DNA of 64,000 nucleotides from Phytophthora quininea (GCA_011947345.1 JAAVTG010000531.1:992001-1056000), one strand, 5' to 3'. Shown: positions 10,237 through 23,201, counted from the first letter of the stretch. Numbers and translations: made by a program. Notes: a model not told the origin generated them from the sequence alone.

Positions 10237-11846
10237 ATGATACGTAGAGTTGCCGCTGCGGAGCCTCGCGCGTGGCTGCAGGCAGGTATGGGCGCGTTGG
10301 TGCATGCGGAGCAGCTCTTCAACGGCTTGATGCCGTAAATTCTATGGGTATCCGTGCGTTCAGCACCAAGCTGAACGAGATTGAGGTGCGAGTGTTCTCA
10401 CTGTAACAGATAATTGAGCACTTCAATGGTTTAACAGCGTCGTGTACTGCGTTGGGCTTTCAGGCCCGAGAGGCGTTCGAGAAGGCCAAGAAGTTGATCG
10501 ACACAGATGACATGGAGCAGGCGATGGGGTATCTGGGACAGGCAGCCCATGCAGACATTGCGGAAGCTCAGTACTTGCTGGGCTCGTTGCTGCTGAACGA
10601 CGGAGACGACGAGGAGCAAAACGAGGATGACAAGGAGAAGGCGGCAAAGGAGCTGGTTCGAGATGCAGAAGCCAATCGCCAGCGATCGGGTCGCCCCGGA
10701 GACCCCACAGACATCAAGGAGATCCGCAAGAGCGCTCGCAAGGCCTACAGGCAGTACCTGATGGCGCAGAAGCGGAAAACAGGCAAAGGCTGGGTCGGTC
10801 GTGCAGCACGCTACGACTGGGGAGTTGGACCGTGCGTTTGGCAAGACGATGGAGAGTCTGCTTGACCCAAAGTTTAAGCTTGGTCCTCTTGAGGACTTTG
10901 GCTCTGAAGACACACACACAGTTCGATACGACCAAGGCGGTGGAGTGGCTGCGTCGTGCGGCTGACAACCAGTACGTTTGCTCTAAGGATATGGCATCAC
11001 TTTTTTTTGTGCTAATGCTTGGCTTTGTTTTTGTACGTGAAGCCATCGCGATGCCCACGTTCAGCTAGGCAACCTTTGTTTGGGACACGATCCGCCGATG
11101 GCACTGGAGGCCAGCTCTTGGTACACCAACGTGACCAAGAACGATTCTCCGCACCCTGATGCGCTGTACAACTTGGGCGTGATGCTGTTCGAGGGCGTAC
11201 AGCACGCAGTACCCCGTTCCCCGGAAACAAAACTGCTGCCATCCCGTTCTTCACAAGGGCGGCTGAAGCGGGCGATATATCGGCCCAGTTTTTCATGGGA
11301 ATGCTGCTGCACCAGGGCGACAAAGATCTGGAAATCGAGCCCAACTTCCAAAGCGGACACATGCTCATTGAGATGGCTGCGAGCAAAGGCCACCCCGGCG
11401 CGCTCTTCTACCTGGCTCAGCTATACCGTTCAGGCGACGAGGCGAACAAGGTCAAGCCAGACCGCTCCATGTTCCTCACGTTTTTGGATAAAGCCCTGGA
11501 GGCTGGCGACGCTGAAGCGTACTTTTGTATGGCGGACATTTACTTCCACGGCAGCGACGGGTTCGAGCAGGACTATGATCAGGCCCACGGATTCTACATG
11601 GCGGCTGCTGAGCAAGGTAGCGCCGATGCGTACTGCTGTCTCGGCGCGCTTTACTATAACGGTATTGGCGTGAAGCAGGACTTTGAGAAGGCGTTCTTGT
11701 ATTACCAGGAAGCAGCCGATCGCGACTCGATGGAGGCCTGGAAGAACCTCGCAGAAATGTACACCGTCGGCCGTGGAGTGCCTCGCAACGAGGCCACTGC
11801 CAACGCCATCATGAAGATGCTGAAGAAGGCTCAAGCTGACGAGTAG
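10237..11846 (+). CDS. Mitochondrial Sel1/TPR-like repeat protein
   Basis: Three exons (about 10237..10385, 10464..10971, 11043..11846) with introns of 78 and 71 bp. The N-terminus MIRRVAAAEPRAWLQAG, basic and lacking acidic residues until residue 9, followed by ...IRAFST, looks like a mitochondrial presequence. The body holds Sel1-like repeats with A.YLLG..L, A..W...AA, A.Y.LG.LY..G.GV.(Q/R)D..KA..YY..AA and finally AWKNLAEMYTVGRGVPRN. Such solenoids act as scaffolds in assembly or quality control; the partner is unknown. Four frame changes interrupt it: about 10325 (base missing), about 10772 (base extra), about 10915 in a CA run, and about 11205 (base missing). Coding sense is continuous on either side of each. 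This density is high, so a decaying gene is a lesser possibility. Confidence 0.6.
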
Positions 11847-11967
11847 GATGCTTTGGCTATTGTAGGCAACGGTCAATAGAGAATTGTGTAAACGCTGACA
11901 ATAATGAGCTATCCTCGTACAGCTTGAAAGGGCACTTACCACCAAGCGCCTCAGTAACGACGCGAGG

Positions 11968-13280
11968 ATGCGTCGAAGGTGGCGCACGGATTCAGTGCTC
12001 CCTGTGCTGCTGCTCTTGGTCTCAGTGACTTGGGTGATTGCAGACAAGTAAGGAAGCCGTCGATGCTCAACGTCCTCTTGACGACCCGATACTCATCTCT
12101 CTTGAATGACTATCAGACCGATAGCTCGAAACTTGGTGTATCATGTGGATCCTGGGGCTGAAGAAGTGCTATACCTCAAGGGTTTCAATCTCGTCGGATC
12201 AAAGGTATGCTTGCCGTGTTTCTCGTCTGGAAGCACCCTTTTCACTTGAATGTTGTTTAGCTATCGGCTACCATCACTTTACTTCCGCTTAATGGTCAGC
12301 TCTATCAACTTTCGGACGTCTTCAACACTTACGGGTATTTCTTATGAGGTAACGAAATGCTCTTGCGATTATTAACGATTCGTTTATCAGCTACGAACCA
12401 AAGCGTGCAGCGTCGCCAATTTCAACAGTACCGGCCCCAGTGTCGGGATCAAACAACCGTGTGGTGTTTGTTCGCGATCCTTACGGAGGCCCTCGACGGG
12501 ACAACAAGGTATGAACAACCAGTGAATGACTTTGAGTACTGAGTCTGAGGATCGATATTTCGCAGTACGCCGAATTTCGCTACACTCTGTCGGATGGGAC
12601 GACCACGTCAGACGAAGGCATTGTAGTGATCACCGCGAATGATGCACTCGTGTCCAGCACTTTCGATCTCGATGTAGACAAGTGGGGACTGCTGTCGAAC
12701 GGAGTTGGCAATGACTCGGTGCCACATTTCCAGCCGATCTCGCGTGGGGTGCAGTTGAGTTACTACATCTACGGCATCGACGCAGTTATCCACCGCGATG
12801 ACAATGGGGACGACTCGATGCGCTGGTACTTCACAGCGCCTCCAAAATTTCTCGGCAACCAATGGGCCGCCTACGGAGGATCGCTCGACTTCGTTCTCTC
12901 CTCGGCAGAAGGCAGTTTTGACGCGGCAAATTTGAATCTGGCGGGCACAGGCCACCTCGTGGAATTGGAATGCTCGACTTGCGCCCAGTTCAAGGGCATC
13001 ACGCTAGCGATGCCGCTCAGCCCCGTATTTTCCTACGATGGTACCACCACGCAGTTCAGTCTACCGCTCAACGAGCGTGCAGGCTGGGTGAAGGATCCAA
13101 AATATCATTGCTTCGTGGCTTCCGCCCCAGGACTGTGAGTTCGTCAGCGTGCTCTCCGGTCTTTCGGCGCTGCGGATCCTCGGCGACTTTACTCGTGGAT
13201 ACGAGAGCGTTGCAATTGACTCTGTCACGCTTCGACATGGCCCAGGGCAACCTGTGAAATGCTACACCTTAAAATTCTAG
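11968..13280 (+). CDS. Secreted laminin-IV (laminin B) domain protein
   Basis: Five exons (11968..12047, 12117..12204, 12261..12334, 12391..12508, 12566..13280) with 56-69 bp introns, all in phase; about 390 residues. The N-terminus is a clear signal peptide (LPVLLLLVSVTWVIA). A beta-rich segment follows, with LYLKGFN.VGSKLSATI and ...LSDVFNTYGYEP, resembling Ig/cadherin-like modules. Then comes a laminin IV type A domain: W.AYGGSLDFVLSS, LAGTGHLVELEC, and the terminal CEFVSVLSGLSALRILGDFTRG...SVTL pattern. It is likely a secreted or cell-surface adhesive protein; the ligand is unknown. One extra A near 13101 (CCAAAATATC) shifts the frame before the last 60 residues, whose domain match shows that the downst­ream frame is genuine. 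It ends 102 bp from the convergent EEP gene. Confidence 0.75.
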
Positions 13281-13382
13281 AACAGGTTGAGGCATATTAA
13301 CGCAGTAAACACCTAGGGTCCGCAACGAGCTCGACACTTTTACAGCCCGCTCTAGCCACGTCTCCGTATTTGCAATTGATTC

Positions 13383-14633
13383 TTACCGTTGTCTATTACG
13401 CCCGCGGGGAGGCAGCAGTGCTGGACCAGGGAAGAGGAACTCCGCCTGGATAGGGTAGTGGTCCGACGGGTAGTGGCCATTGCGATCCTCAGTAATGACC
13501 TCCGTCGAGAGCACCTTCATCTGCGGACGGTAGAATATCCAGTCAATGTGGTTCGCAGCGCGAACGGCGTTGACTTCACCATCGTTCTTGACGCCAGCCC
13601 AGCCGTGATACGTGTAAGATACGTCACCGATCTGTTTCTCGGCTTCCGGCCACGCCTCACGGAGTTGCGGACCATCCTCCTGGGAAGTAAAGTAGCTGTA
13701 TGTGCTAGTGTGTCGGTACGTGTTGAAGTCGCCCATGAGGAAGAGCGGGGCATCAGGCGATCCTGTGATTTGCTGGATGCGTTCCCACAGCAACTTGGAG
13801 CCCTCGGTACGGGAGTTTGGTCCGACGTGGTCCAGCTGCGTGTTGACCACAAAGAGCTCTTGGTTGGTAGCACGGAGACGGAACTTGCCCCAGGTCACCA
13901 TGCGCACACACGCAGCATCCCAGCCCTGTGTGCCAGGTGTGTCGGGCTGCTCTGACAGCCAAAAGTCTCCACTGTCCAGGCGCTCAAGGATTCCTGCGTC
14001 GTAGAAAATCTGCTCAAACTCGCCGTTCTCCTCTCTCTCCACGCCAAAGCGTTCGTACGGGTGGGTCAACAACTCCTACAACAATAATAAATAACATCAA
14101 CACCCTCGTCTCCGTCCTCCATCATAAACTAAACTGAAAGTCCTTACCTGCAGCTCTGCCAATTGCGTCTTGAGTCCCTCCTGAGTGCCCATGATGGCTG
14201 GGTGGTAGCGGTCGATAATGTCAGCCACGTGGTCCTTCCTGAACCGCCAGCTATTGCGGCCGTCTCCGGTGCCTGCGAAGCGCAGGTTGAAGGTCATGAC
14301 CTTGAGGCTCAGTGGGGTGGAGCTCAGTGTCGGCTGCTGGTCTTCTGCGTCTTCTTCTGTGTCTACTGCTGCACGTAGCCTGGGTCTGTTCTCATTGCCG
14401 GACAGAGCCGCCGCCTGCTCCGCCTGCGACTCGATGGACGACACGCTGCTGCCCAGAGGCGCCATGCCGCGGAAGTTCTGAACGCCCACGAACAACAGGA
14501 AGACCACGACAGTGCCCACGAGCACGAAGATGCGGTCGCTGACGGAGGCGCGCGGCCGGCGGGACTGCGAGTGGCGGTAGTACGGGTTGCGGGGCGCCGA
14601 GCTGCTCGGGAAGAACGAGTCGAAGCCGTTCAT
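13383..14633 (-). CDS. Type II membrane endonuclease/exonuclease/phosphatase-family protein
   Basis: Two exons, complement(13383..14075,14148..14633), with a 72-bp intron; 392 residues, no frame break. A basic cytosolic N-terminus precedes one membrane segment (about residues 33-55, IFVLVGTVVVFLLFVGV). The C-terminal EEP fold carries the expected motifs: KVMTFNLRF, IMGTQEGLK (metal-binding Glu), VNTQLDH, FLMGDFNTYR, and the closing YPSDHYPI containing the catalytic SDH. The domain hydrolyses phosphodiester or phosphomonoester bonds. Similarity is to the generic EEP hydrolases of fungi and bacteria rather than to APE1 or nSMase. The anchored topology puts the enzyme in the secretory lumen or outside the cell, so a sugar- or lipid-phosphate substrate is as likely as nucleic acid. 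Confidence 0.8.
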
Positions 14634-14764
14634 CAGGAGGTGTCGGGGATCGGCGAGTGACTGCCACCTGGCCGACGTCAGTACTAATGATCTGATCTTA
14701 TATAGAGACTAATGTATTAAAATGATGAACGCATGCGTTCTTGTATAGAGAGAACACGTTTTGT

Positions 14765-16627
14765 ATGGCGCCCGACAGCGAAATATCTAACCGAGTCGCT
14801 ATGGCGGACGCGCTGCAGGCGATGGAGGCGAGCGCCATCCGCGACGCGCAGCTGGAGACCTACACGAGCGGCCTGGGATCCGTGTCGCTGGTGCTGGTGG
14901 CGCTGCTGTGGCTGACGCTGCCGCCGCTCTGGAGCGTCGTCAACGGCGAGTGGAGCGGCGCCATCTTGCCCAGTCTCTTGGCTATCGCTGGCCACGGGCT
15001 GCTGGTGCTGTCTGCGCTGCTGGTACTGCGTGTGGCTCAAGTGCAGGGCGAAGAGTTGCTGATCCAGCTGAACGCCAAGTACTTTGCGAGAGGCAGCAAG
15101 CCGGAGGCGCCCAAGCAGCCGCTGGATCGAGCAGCGCAATGTATGAGCACTTGCACTTATTAGAGTGTTATGCTGCAGGGACACTAACGATATCATGTTG
15201 ATATTTGCTAGTGGACGAAGTGATGAAGCTCAAGTCTCTGCGTGGGCGTCTGGGGAAGAAGGAATCGAGCTCTTCCAAGCAGCAGACGCAGATGGAGCGC
15301 TCGTTCTTTGACCCTGCGCCGGTGAAGACGGTGGAGGACGGCAAGGCTTATCTGCGCCGTATCCAAAAGGCTCAGAAGCAGAAGGAAGCTGAAGAAAACA
15401 TGCAGTCAGCGTCGGCTTATGGGATGGAGAACTCATACCAGAGCGACGCCTTTGGCATCTACGGAAATGCGTCCATGGTGCCGCGAGTGTATCAAGCTTC
15501 TGGTTTCGACCCGAGGCTACGCGATGTGAGCATTGGAGATGAGGAAGAAGACCCGCTGCGTACGTCGTCGCTGCCGCAGATCGCGTGGCAGCAATATGAG
15601 GAGTGGGGACTGGCCATGTTCATGCATCTTTACTGCCGCAACATTCGCCGCTTGCTTGCCTACCATGTCAAAGATGTTGTTGAGGCCTTCTTGGAGAATG
15701 CAAATGCTCTGAATGAGTGCGGTGTGATGGCGGATGTGCTGCTGCGCCGCGTCCCGTCACAAGCTCTGCTGTGCCCGCCAGGACAAACAAACCAGATGAC
15801 CAACGTGTCATTATCGGATATGCTTCACGGGCTTGCAAAGAGCCCTCTGTTCTACAGCAAGGAGCGTGGCGTGTATCTATTCGAAGAACATCAAAGTGTA
15901 AGTGAGGTTGCTGCGATTGATACCAATTCTTGATGCTGACTGTGCTGTGTGTTTGCAGTTTGAGAAATACTTGAACGTCGGCGATCCTAGCAGCACGGAC
16001 TACTCGTCTTTAGAGCGTCAGCAGTACGTGCTTGAGCGACTGATCATGCTGTCGAAGGACCGAAGTCTTGATCGGTATCGGTGGAACAAAGGCTCCGCTT
16101 GGAAGGGAAAAGAGTGGACAGAGAGCTTGCCGACGGACGCTGAGATTCTTATGAACACGTTTTGCTGCATGATGGACAACATGCTCCCTGCAGATAACGA
16201 GCGCGACCGACCATTTTGGAAGTCCTACTACTTTAGCAAGGGCCCCAACCGGCCGTTTACTCCACGAGTGCGCAGCCGTCTTTTCCTCGTGCAGACGGTG
16301 GGGCGGCCGCCTCACTTCAAGGCTCTCGTGAAGGGCGCAGTTCGCGAGATCGTCCCGGTGAGTTGTTGGCCTACTACAAGTGTTGTGATGATGCCCTGAC
16401 CAGCCACCGCTTTTGATTGCAGGGAGAGGACAACTGCTTTCACGCGTTTGTAGTCTACCTCCACGCAGTCAAGAAGATGAAAGCGGTACGTAGCATCTGC
16501 TGATTTACTCCAACAACTACTGTACAAGACTTTTAACTTGACGCTGGTGCGAAAACAATAACAGGGCTACTTGGAGAGCATCAATCTGCATCGGATCATT
16601 GAGCAAGTGTTTGACGTTTCCAAGTAG
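14765..16627 (+). CDS. TMEM209: TMEM209-like nuclear envelope protein
   Basis: Five exons (14765..15140, 15212..15897, 15959..16357, 16423..16485, 16565..16627), intact and phase-consistent; about 528 residues. Start chosen at ATG 14765; the in-frame ATG 14801 (GCTATGGCG, better context) is an alternative. Two membrane helices sit near residues 40-95. A charged Ser-rich region and the family-typical C-terminal domain follow: ...WGLAMFMHLYCRNIRRLLAYHV, then YVLERLIMLSKDRSLDRYRWNKG and GEDNCFHAFVVYLHAV. This corresponds to TMEM209 (Pfam cytochrome B561 N-terminal family), a nuclear-envelope protein reported to contact Nup205. The role in oomycetes is inferred. It is divergently arranged, with 131 bp, from the EEP gene. 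Confidence 0.75.
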
Positions 16628-16720
16628 TAGGCTTCCAAGCCAGTAATGCCGCTCAGTACGATGCTGCTACACAACTGGTGCTTGTACACAGGACACAATA
16701 CGTTTTTGACATGTCATTAC

Positions 16721-18579
16721 TCATCGGACAGCAGCCAGATTTCTCATGCAGTCCTTCTCGTGGGCTTTGAGATTTTCTCGCGTTTTGAAGGTTTTTGGTG
16801 CGTCGGTGGACAGTGAACGCACATATACGGTCGATCGTTCTGGTGCCGTCGCTGCCAGTGTCGCTTCAAAGTCTGCAAGTTCCGCAAACTTTTCCCCGTC
16901 GCTTCCGAGTATTCGCACGATTCCTCAGGACAATATTTTGGCCCGACAGGAAGTGGAGCTTGGGTCCCGGTAACTTCAGCTGCGGAATATGTTGGGTGCT
17001 GCTTGCCGTGGAAGGTTAGTTGGTAGAAGTTTGCAAAGCGATTCTGGCAAATACAGCACTGGAACGGCTTCACGCCGTCACGAAGCATTTCCACCGGCGC
17101 GGTCAGGGCGCGCGGCTCTGGTTTCATCGCCGAATCTGCTTGTTGTACAGCGTCCTGGGCTTCTTCAATTTGAGATGGTGGTGCATCTGTTTCAACCAAG
17201 TTCCGAGACGCTTGCTGACGCAGCCACTGCACCTCCGCCTTTAGTTGCTCGATCTCTTGCTGTTGTGCTCGAACGGTCTCCAGAAGATGTCGGTTCTGAT
17301 CCGCGGGCGACATGGCACTCACATTGCTGCTAGTAGAGTTCGTTTCTTCAGCAACCGTGCATCGATCGGTGGCGTTTAGAGCAGAATTATGAGGCGAAGG
17401 AGACGCAATCGCCAGTGCAGAAGTACGGTGAGACTCATGAACCTTGCGGTGCGCCATCAATAATTCACGGACACGAAAGTGCTTCCCGCATTCTTGGCAA
17501 ACAAACGGCACGATTGGTGTGGCACCATTTGATACGTGTCCCGCCGTCGTTTGTCCTGTAGTTGGGTCCACCCGTGGGAGGTGGGTGGAAATGTGAAATC
17601 GTAGTGCCGCTCGAGACGAGTAGCACTTGCCACAATCAGGAAAGCCGCAAACATACGGCTTCTCGCCTGTGTGCACCCGTTGGTGCTCTCGTAGTGAAGA
17701 CACTCTAGCAAACCGTTTATCACACACTGGGCAGCTCAGGTTCTTTTCACCGGTGTGCACCACAGTGTGGTCTCGTAAGTGCGCGCTGTCCGTAAATGAC
17801 TTTCCACATCCAGGGTGCGTGCACAGGAAGTTGCGAAGCCGTAAAGCGCCTGAAGGTCTTTTCGCTTCTTAGTGGGCTCGACATAAGCAGTCGTTGCTGG
17901 TGGAGAAATCGCCATTGGCCCCACCAGAGACGACGGGATCGCCGCTAGTGCCGCACTCATCGTCATCCCCGAGTTCGTGGCCACATTAGGACCTGCATTC
18001 TCCGGCGTAGCAGCACTTAACCCGCCAAAGCTGCTGCTCTGCTCCACTTCCTGTTGGATTTCCACTCTGGACCCAGCAGCATGGCCATTATTGCTCTGTC
18101 GATTGTAGTGGTTCACTTCACCTCCTTCCACACTAGTTCCGGTGGTTAATAAAGCCCCTAGAGGCGGCGGAGGATGCGTCACCGATGCAAAATATCTCGG
18201 CGTCAATGGCGATGGCGACCACCTTGGCAAAATCACGTAGCCTTGAGTCCCCACGGCACTCGAAGACGAGGCCGTCGTGGTTACTCCTGCCGCACCAGTC
18301 GACACATTCGAGGGCGGTGCATGCACTCGCATGGGGTCCACATCTTTTATCAATCCACACAAGTCAATTGTCAATTTAAAGTGATATTTTAACGGAGGAT
18401 GCGAGTGCTCTACCTTCGTGAGGGAACGAAGCCAGCGTCGGATTGGCTGGTAGAGCGCGCTCGCGGGCGCCTGGAGCCGCGTACAAGCTTGCCGATCCTC
18501 GGGAGGACGCTACAGTCGCTGGTATCGATGCAGGGAGCGTCTGAGTGACATGAAGCGCGTCGACGAGAGGCCTCTCCAT
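16721..18579 (-). CDS. C2H2 zinc-finger transcription factor
   Basis: Two exons, complement(16721..18343,18414..18579), with a 70-bp intron. Exon 1 starts at ATG 18579 (MERPLVDALHV). A long Ser/Pro/Ala-rich N-terminal half is followed by a basic patch (PTKKRK) and three tandem classical fingers joined by HTGEK linkers: FLCTHPGCGKSF..., LSCPVCDKRFARVSSLREHQRVH and YVCGFPDCGKCYSSRAALRFHISTH. Further single fingers follow (FVCQECGKHF..., FQCCICQNRFANFYQLTFH, and a C-terminal YMCVHCP...H....C), with a coiled coil (LLETVRAQQQEIEQLKAEVQWL) that suggests dimerisation. A nuclear DNA-binding regulator is the obvious reading; targets are unknown. Two missing bases break the frame: the T run at 17859-17862 and the T run at 16792-16796 (plus-strand view). 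Confidence 0.75.
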
Positions 18580-18684
18580 GGGAGAATGCGCTCCCCACAA
18601 GCTCCTCACAAGTCACGGCTTTAGAGGGTATTGAACGACTTTGATTGGCAGAAAATGCATCTATATATTGAGGCGAAGTTGGCG

Positions 18685-19934
18685 CTAGAAGTCGAGCTCC
18701 TTGAGCCCGAGCCACTTGGTCATGTACAGACACGAGCGCGGAGAGATGACATTTCCTTCCTGGCACTGGTCGAACACCTAAGGGTGGTAGAAACAATGGC
18801 AACGTGTGTTAAAATAAAAAAAAACTTCAAGAAAAAAGTAAAAACAAAAATGCTGACTCACCGGACACACACCGCACGGCGTCTCCGACAAATAGTTGAA
18901 GGTTGTGATCTGCTGCGAAACCTTGTACTTGACTTCGTTGGATGCCTAAAAAGTAGGAATTGTTCATCAGTGACACACTATAAAGGTTGCTAGAAGCACT
19001 TACACCAGGAGTGAGACGCACAGAGCGCACTTCTTCAACACGACCGTCGTACATGAGTGTCTGGATGATGGAGCGAATCTCTTCGGGGCCTAGTGCCACC
19101 TTGGAGATACCGGATGCGTGCACCTTATCCGTGATGGCGGCCAGCGTGCTCATACCGGAGGCCTTGATCACTTCGTATACAAAGGTGCTGAGCGTGTCAA
19201 TAAATACGTGGTCGAACTCCTGCTCATTGTACCACGGGCCGCCCGTAATCTCCGTCGAAGGCACTGCAACATTTACACCACAAACAGTCAGCAACAACGC
19301 AGCCATCTGCCACTACCACGCTCTGCAAGCACTAACCCAAGTCGAAGAGCATGTAGAGCTTCTTGTTCTTGCTGCTAATGGACTTGACCGACTTGACCAG
19401 ACGCCGCGTCTCCAGCAGCCGCAACGTCTTGGTCACAATTTGCTGTACCCAAGACCAGTCAGAGTTCGTCCTACAACTGCAATAGAAACAATCGAACCGA
19501 CCTGCGGGATGTTGGTGTGGGTCTTGATGTCCCTCGTCCAGATACCCTTATTACCGGCTCGTTCGATTTCCTGCAGCACCAGTCGTTGCTCCAACCTAAA
19601 AGTCGCCACAGAAAGCACCACCAAAATGCTCAGTCTCCAGCCACCAAACTTCCTCTGTTCTTGCAAACCAGTGCACGTACGTCAGGCCTCGAATGCGCTC
19701 GGCCTCCTCGGCGTCCACAACCCCGTAGGACAACACGTTTCCCTTCTTGAAGATCTTGATCTTGCCCTCGCCTAGCAGCAGGTTGATCACGTCCGGCAGC
19801 TGCTCGTAGCCGCCACCGTCCGCCTGGAAGAAGTCGCGCACCTCGGCGTCCGTCACGGGCTCACGGTAGTTGCGCAGCATGCCCAGGAACTTGGTCATGA
19901 CGCTGGGCGCGCTCTTGCTCGTCGCGCTCGCCAT
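18685..19934 (-). CDS. POLR3F: RNA polymerase III subunit RPC6 (RPC34/POLR3F)
   Basis: Six exons: complement(18685..18777, 18862..18945, 19004..19263, 19337..19442, 19502..19595, 19681..19934); 296 residues, no frame break. It has tandem winged-helix domains in the N-terminal two thirds (LEQRLVLQEIERAGNKGIWTRDIK and QIVTKTLRLLETRRLVKSVKS). The C-terminus carries the family's Cys cluster (PCGVCPVFDQC...SPRSCLYMTKWL), known to bind an Fe-S cluster in homologues. RPC6 belongs to the Pol III-specific RPC3-RPC6-RPC7 heterotrimer, contacts TFIIIB and helps open the promoter. Its length is close to other RPC6 proteins. The gene is divergent to PWP2 with only 175 bp between start codons, so two growth-related genes may share a promoter. 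Confidence 0.92.
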
Positions 19935-20109
19935 GGTCTGCGCGGAAGGACTGGCAGCCAATCTGCTATTGTGCCGAATGGCAACACGGATTTTGATTGG
20001 GTGGAAAGTCAAAATAGGACGTTATCATTGGATGAAAATATCGTACTATGCTCTCCACCAGTCAAGACTTGAATTCCAAGCGAGTGCTGCACAAGTCAGA
20101 CAGACGCCC

Positions 20110-23067
20110 ATGAAGTTCGCCTACCAGGTACGATGCCGACGACAGCAGCAGTGGAGCAGAGATGGAGTTGCTAATTGTATACAACACTGCAGTTCCAGCA
20201 CCTGTGCGGCAGCGTCTACTCGCAGGGCAACGTGGTCTTCACGCCCGACGGCAACTCGGTGCTCAGTCCCGTGGGCAACCGCATTACACAGTTCGACCTC
20301 GTCAAGTGCGTCTCCAACTGGCAATTACAATGGTCGTACTTCCTCTGGATATTAATCATTGTTTCTATTGCATACCTGGCAGCAACACGTCCCGGACATT
20401 CTCGTTTGAAGCACGCAAGAATGTGGAGAAAGTTGCGGTCTCGCATGACTCGAGGCTGCTGCTGGCTGTCGACGAAGACGGTCGCTCGCTGCTGGCGAAC
20501 CTGCGCCGTGGCACGGTGCTCTACCGCTTCCACTTTAAGCAGCCAGTGCGTGCCTTGAGCTTCAGCCCCGACGACAAGTTCATTGCAGTTGCAGTGGGCA
20601 ACAAGGTGCAGCTCTGGCGGACTCCGGGTCTCGTGCGCGAGTTTGCTCCGTTTGTGCTGCACCGAGCTTACAGCGGACACTACGCGGATGTGATTAGCGT
20701 GTCGTGGTCTCACGACTCCAAGTTCTTTGTTACGGGTGCTGAGGACCTCTCATCGCGCATCTTCTCGGTGCAAAGCTACCCTGGCTTTAAGCCGCTAACG
20801 CTCTCAGGCCACCGTGATGTGGTGGTTGGAGCGTATTTCGCACAGGACGACAGGTCCATTTTCACGGTAGCACGCGACGGTGGTGCTTACGAGTGGAAGT
20901 ACAAGCTGCCCGATGTGGAAACAGCGACGTCTGGAGAAAGCGAGGAGGGCGATGACGAAGAAGAAGATGAGGATGAAGAAGAAGAGGATGAAGATGAAGA
21001 TGATGACAAGAGCAAAAGCGACAGTGACACTGAAAGTGAAGATGAGGAGGAAGATGCAGGCAAAAGCGTAAGCGCAAACTTCATGAAGAGAAGGCGCCAA
21101 TCCGGAAATCGCTCGCGCCACTAAATGGTACACCTGCCAGAAGCACGTGTTCAAAATGGACTATGCCAAGGTGTTGTGCTGCACCTTCCACTCCTCCACA
21201 GGGATGCTGGTTGCTGGCTTCGGAAACGGCACGTTTGGTCTGTACGAATTACCCTCGTTCGTGAACATCCACACGCTGAGCATCACGCAAAATGAGTTGG
21301 AGACGGTTGCAGTGAACGCTTCGGGAGAATGGCTGGCGTTCGCGTCGCGCAAACTCGGTCAACTGCTGGTGTGGGAGTGGCGCTCGGAGACATACGTGCT
21401 CAAGCAACAGGGTCACTATTTTGACCTGAATGCTGCGAGTTACTCGCCGGATGGAAGACTTCTAGCCACCGGTGCCGACGACGCCAAGCTCAAGCTTTGG
21501 GACACAAACAGTGGCTTCTGCTACGTAACTTTCACCGAGCACATCGCTCCCGTGACTGCCGTGCAATTCGCTCCCTCCGGTCAAGCTGTTGTGAGTGCTT
21601 CCCTGGATGGTACTGTGCGTGCCTTCGATCTCAACCGATACAAGAACTTCCGCGTACTTACCACACCCGAGCCCGTCCAATTCTTGTCATTGGCACTTGA
21701 CCCGAGCGGCCAGGTTGTGTGCGCTGGCTCGATGGACCCGTTCAACGTGTATGTTTGGTCGCTACAAACTGGTCGTCTCACTGATGTTCTCAGTGGTCAT
21801 ACCGCTCCTGTGACATCGCTGTCATTTTCGCCGTCTTCTGCTGCAGAGCCTATCCTGGCATCGGCTTCATGGGACCACACGGTTCGTCTTTGGAACTTGT
21901 TTGCTAGCAAGAAGAGTTTCATTGAACCGCTTGCTCACCCAACCGATGTTCTGAGCGTGGCCTTCCGCCCTGATGGCAAGGAACTCGCGTCAACTACTCT
22001 TAACGGCGCGATTAACATTTGGAACGTGAAGGATGGCGAGCAAGTTGGCACTATCGATGGCAAGCGCGATATTGCAGGAGGCCGCAAGGAAGGTGACCAC
22101 GTGACGGCCGCCAACAACGCGCTGTCAAAACATTTCACAAGTGTGTGCTATTCGGCTGACGGTTCACTTATTCTTGCTGGTGGACGCTCCAAGTTCGTGT
22201 GCATCTACGCGGCAGGACAGCATATTTTGCTCAAGAAGTTCCAGATCTCGCATAACTTGTCGCTGGACGGTATCTTGGACGAGCTTAACAGCAAGAACAT
22301 CACTGAAAGTGGTCTTAGCAAGGGAGAGCTTGATGCTCATCTGGATGACTCCGAGTTAGCCGACAAGAGCCCGGGTACCAGCCTTGTGGGAGCTAAGCGG
22401 GCTGTTGACCCCGGTAGCCGACGCAAGAACATGGAAGTGCTGTCGAAGGCCGTGCTGTTCTCCCCACTGGTCGTGCGTGGGCTGCTGCTACGACGGAGGG
22501 TTTGCTTATCTACGGTTTGGACGAGAGTTTAGCCTTCGATCCATTTGAGCTGGACGAGGACATTACCCCTGATAGTATCACCCAGACACTTGAACGGAAG
22601 GAGTACGCTCGTGCTTTGGTTATGGCGCTTCACCTGAATGAGGAGCCTCTTATTGCCCGATGTGTGGAAGGAGTGCCGCTCGCGAGTATTCCGCTTGTCG
22701 CCCAGACGCTTCGTGGCGAGATTTATCTTCAACGTCTGTTGCAACTCCTGGCGAAGCGGTTAGAACGGAGTCCGCATCTCGAGTTCTACCTTCAGTGGAG
22801 TCTCGCAGTACTGAACACACATGGTCAGGCTCTGCGGGATGATCCTGCTAGCAGCAGCACGTGCCTACCGACACTGCGTTCGCTGCAAAGAGCATTGCTC
22901 GCCACCTCCACGACCTTGCCAAGATGTAAGTTGCTATTCTGTGTCGCTGCCAGTTTATTTGACATTCTCGTCTGACACGTTTGATCTTTGGCTTTTGTAG
23001 CTGCGATGACAACCAGTTTACGCTCAGCTACCTCAAGAACCTCAGCAAGATGCAACAAGCTCAATAA
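20110..23067 (+). CDS. PWP2: PWP2, UtpB-complex WD40 protein of the SSU processome
   Basis: Four exons (20110..20127, 20193..20305, 20383..22925, 23001..23067); about 914 residues. The first exon is only six codons (MKFAYQ), matching the universally conserved PWP2 N-terminus. The downstream GNVVFTPDGNSVLSPVGNR also fits. Two WD40 propellers are separated by an acidic Asp/Glu-rich insert (about 20930-21060). The C-terminal domain (FDPFELDEDITPDSI, then LEFYLQW) completes the family architecture. PWP2 is a nucleolar UtpB subunit required for early 18S rRNA processing. Four single-base losses interrupt the long exon: the A run at 21062-21065, about 21117, the C run at 22462-22465, and CAAAG near 22888. 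Conserved sequence continues after each, so these look like sequence errors in an essential gene. Confidence 0.92.
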
Positions 23068-23201
23068 CGCGATTCCAATGGCGGTGCACCGGATGAATTG
23101 CCAGCCATTTCACACACGAGCGGTGGTGTGGAGAGAGTGGGCTTGTAGTACTAATAAATAGACTCATTTTGTGTGCTTGTTGTGCTGCTTTACGACGAGC
23201 C

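Noticed and set aside
13101..13280. Early stop of the laminin-IV protein at 13138 taken as the true C-terminus
   Set aside because: The typical last part of the laminin-IV domain continues in the next frame to 13280, so the shift at 13101 is more likely an error.
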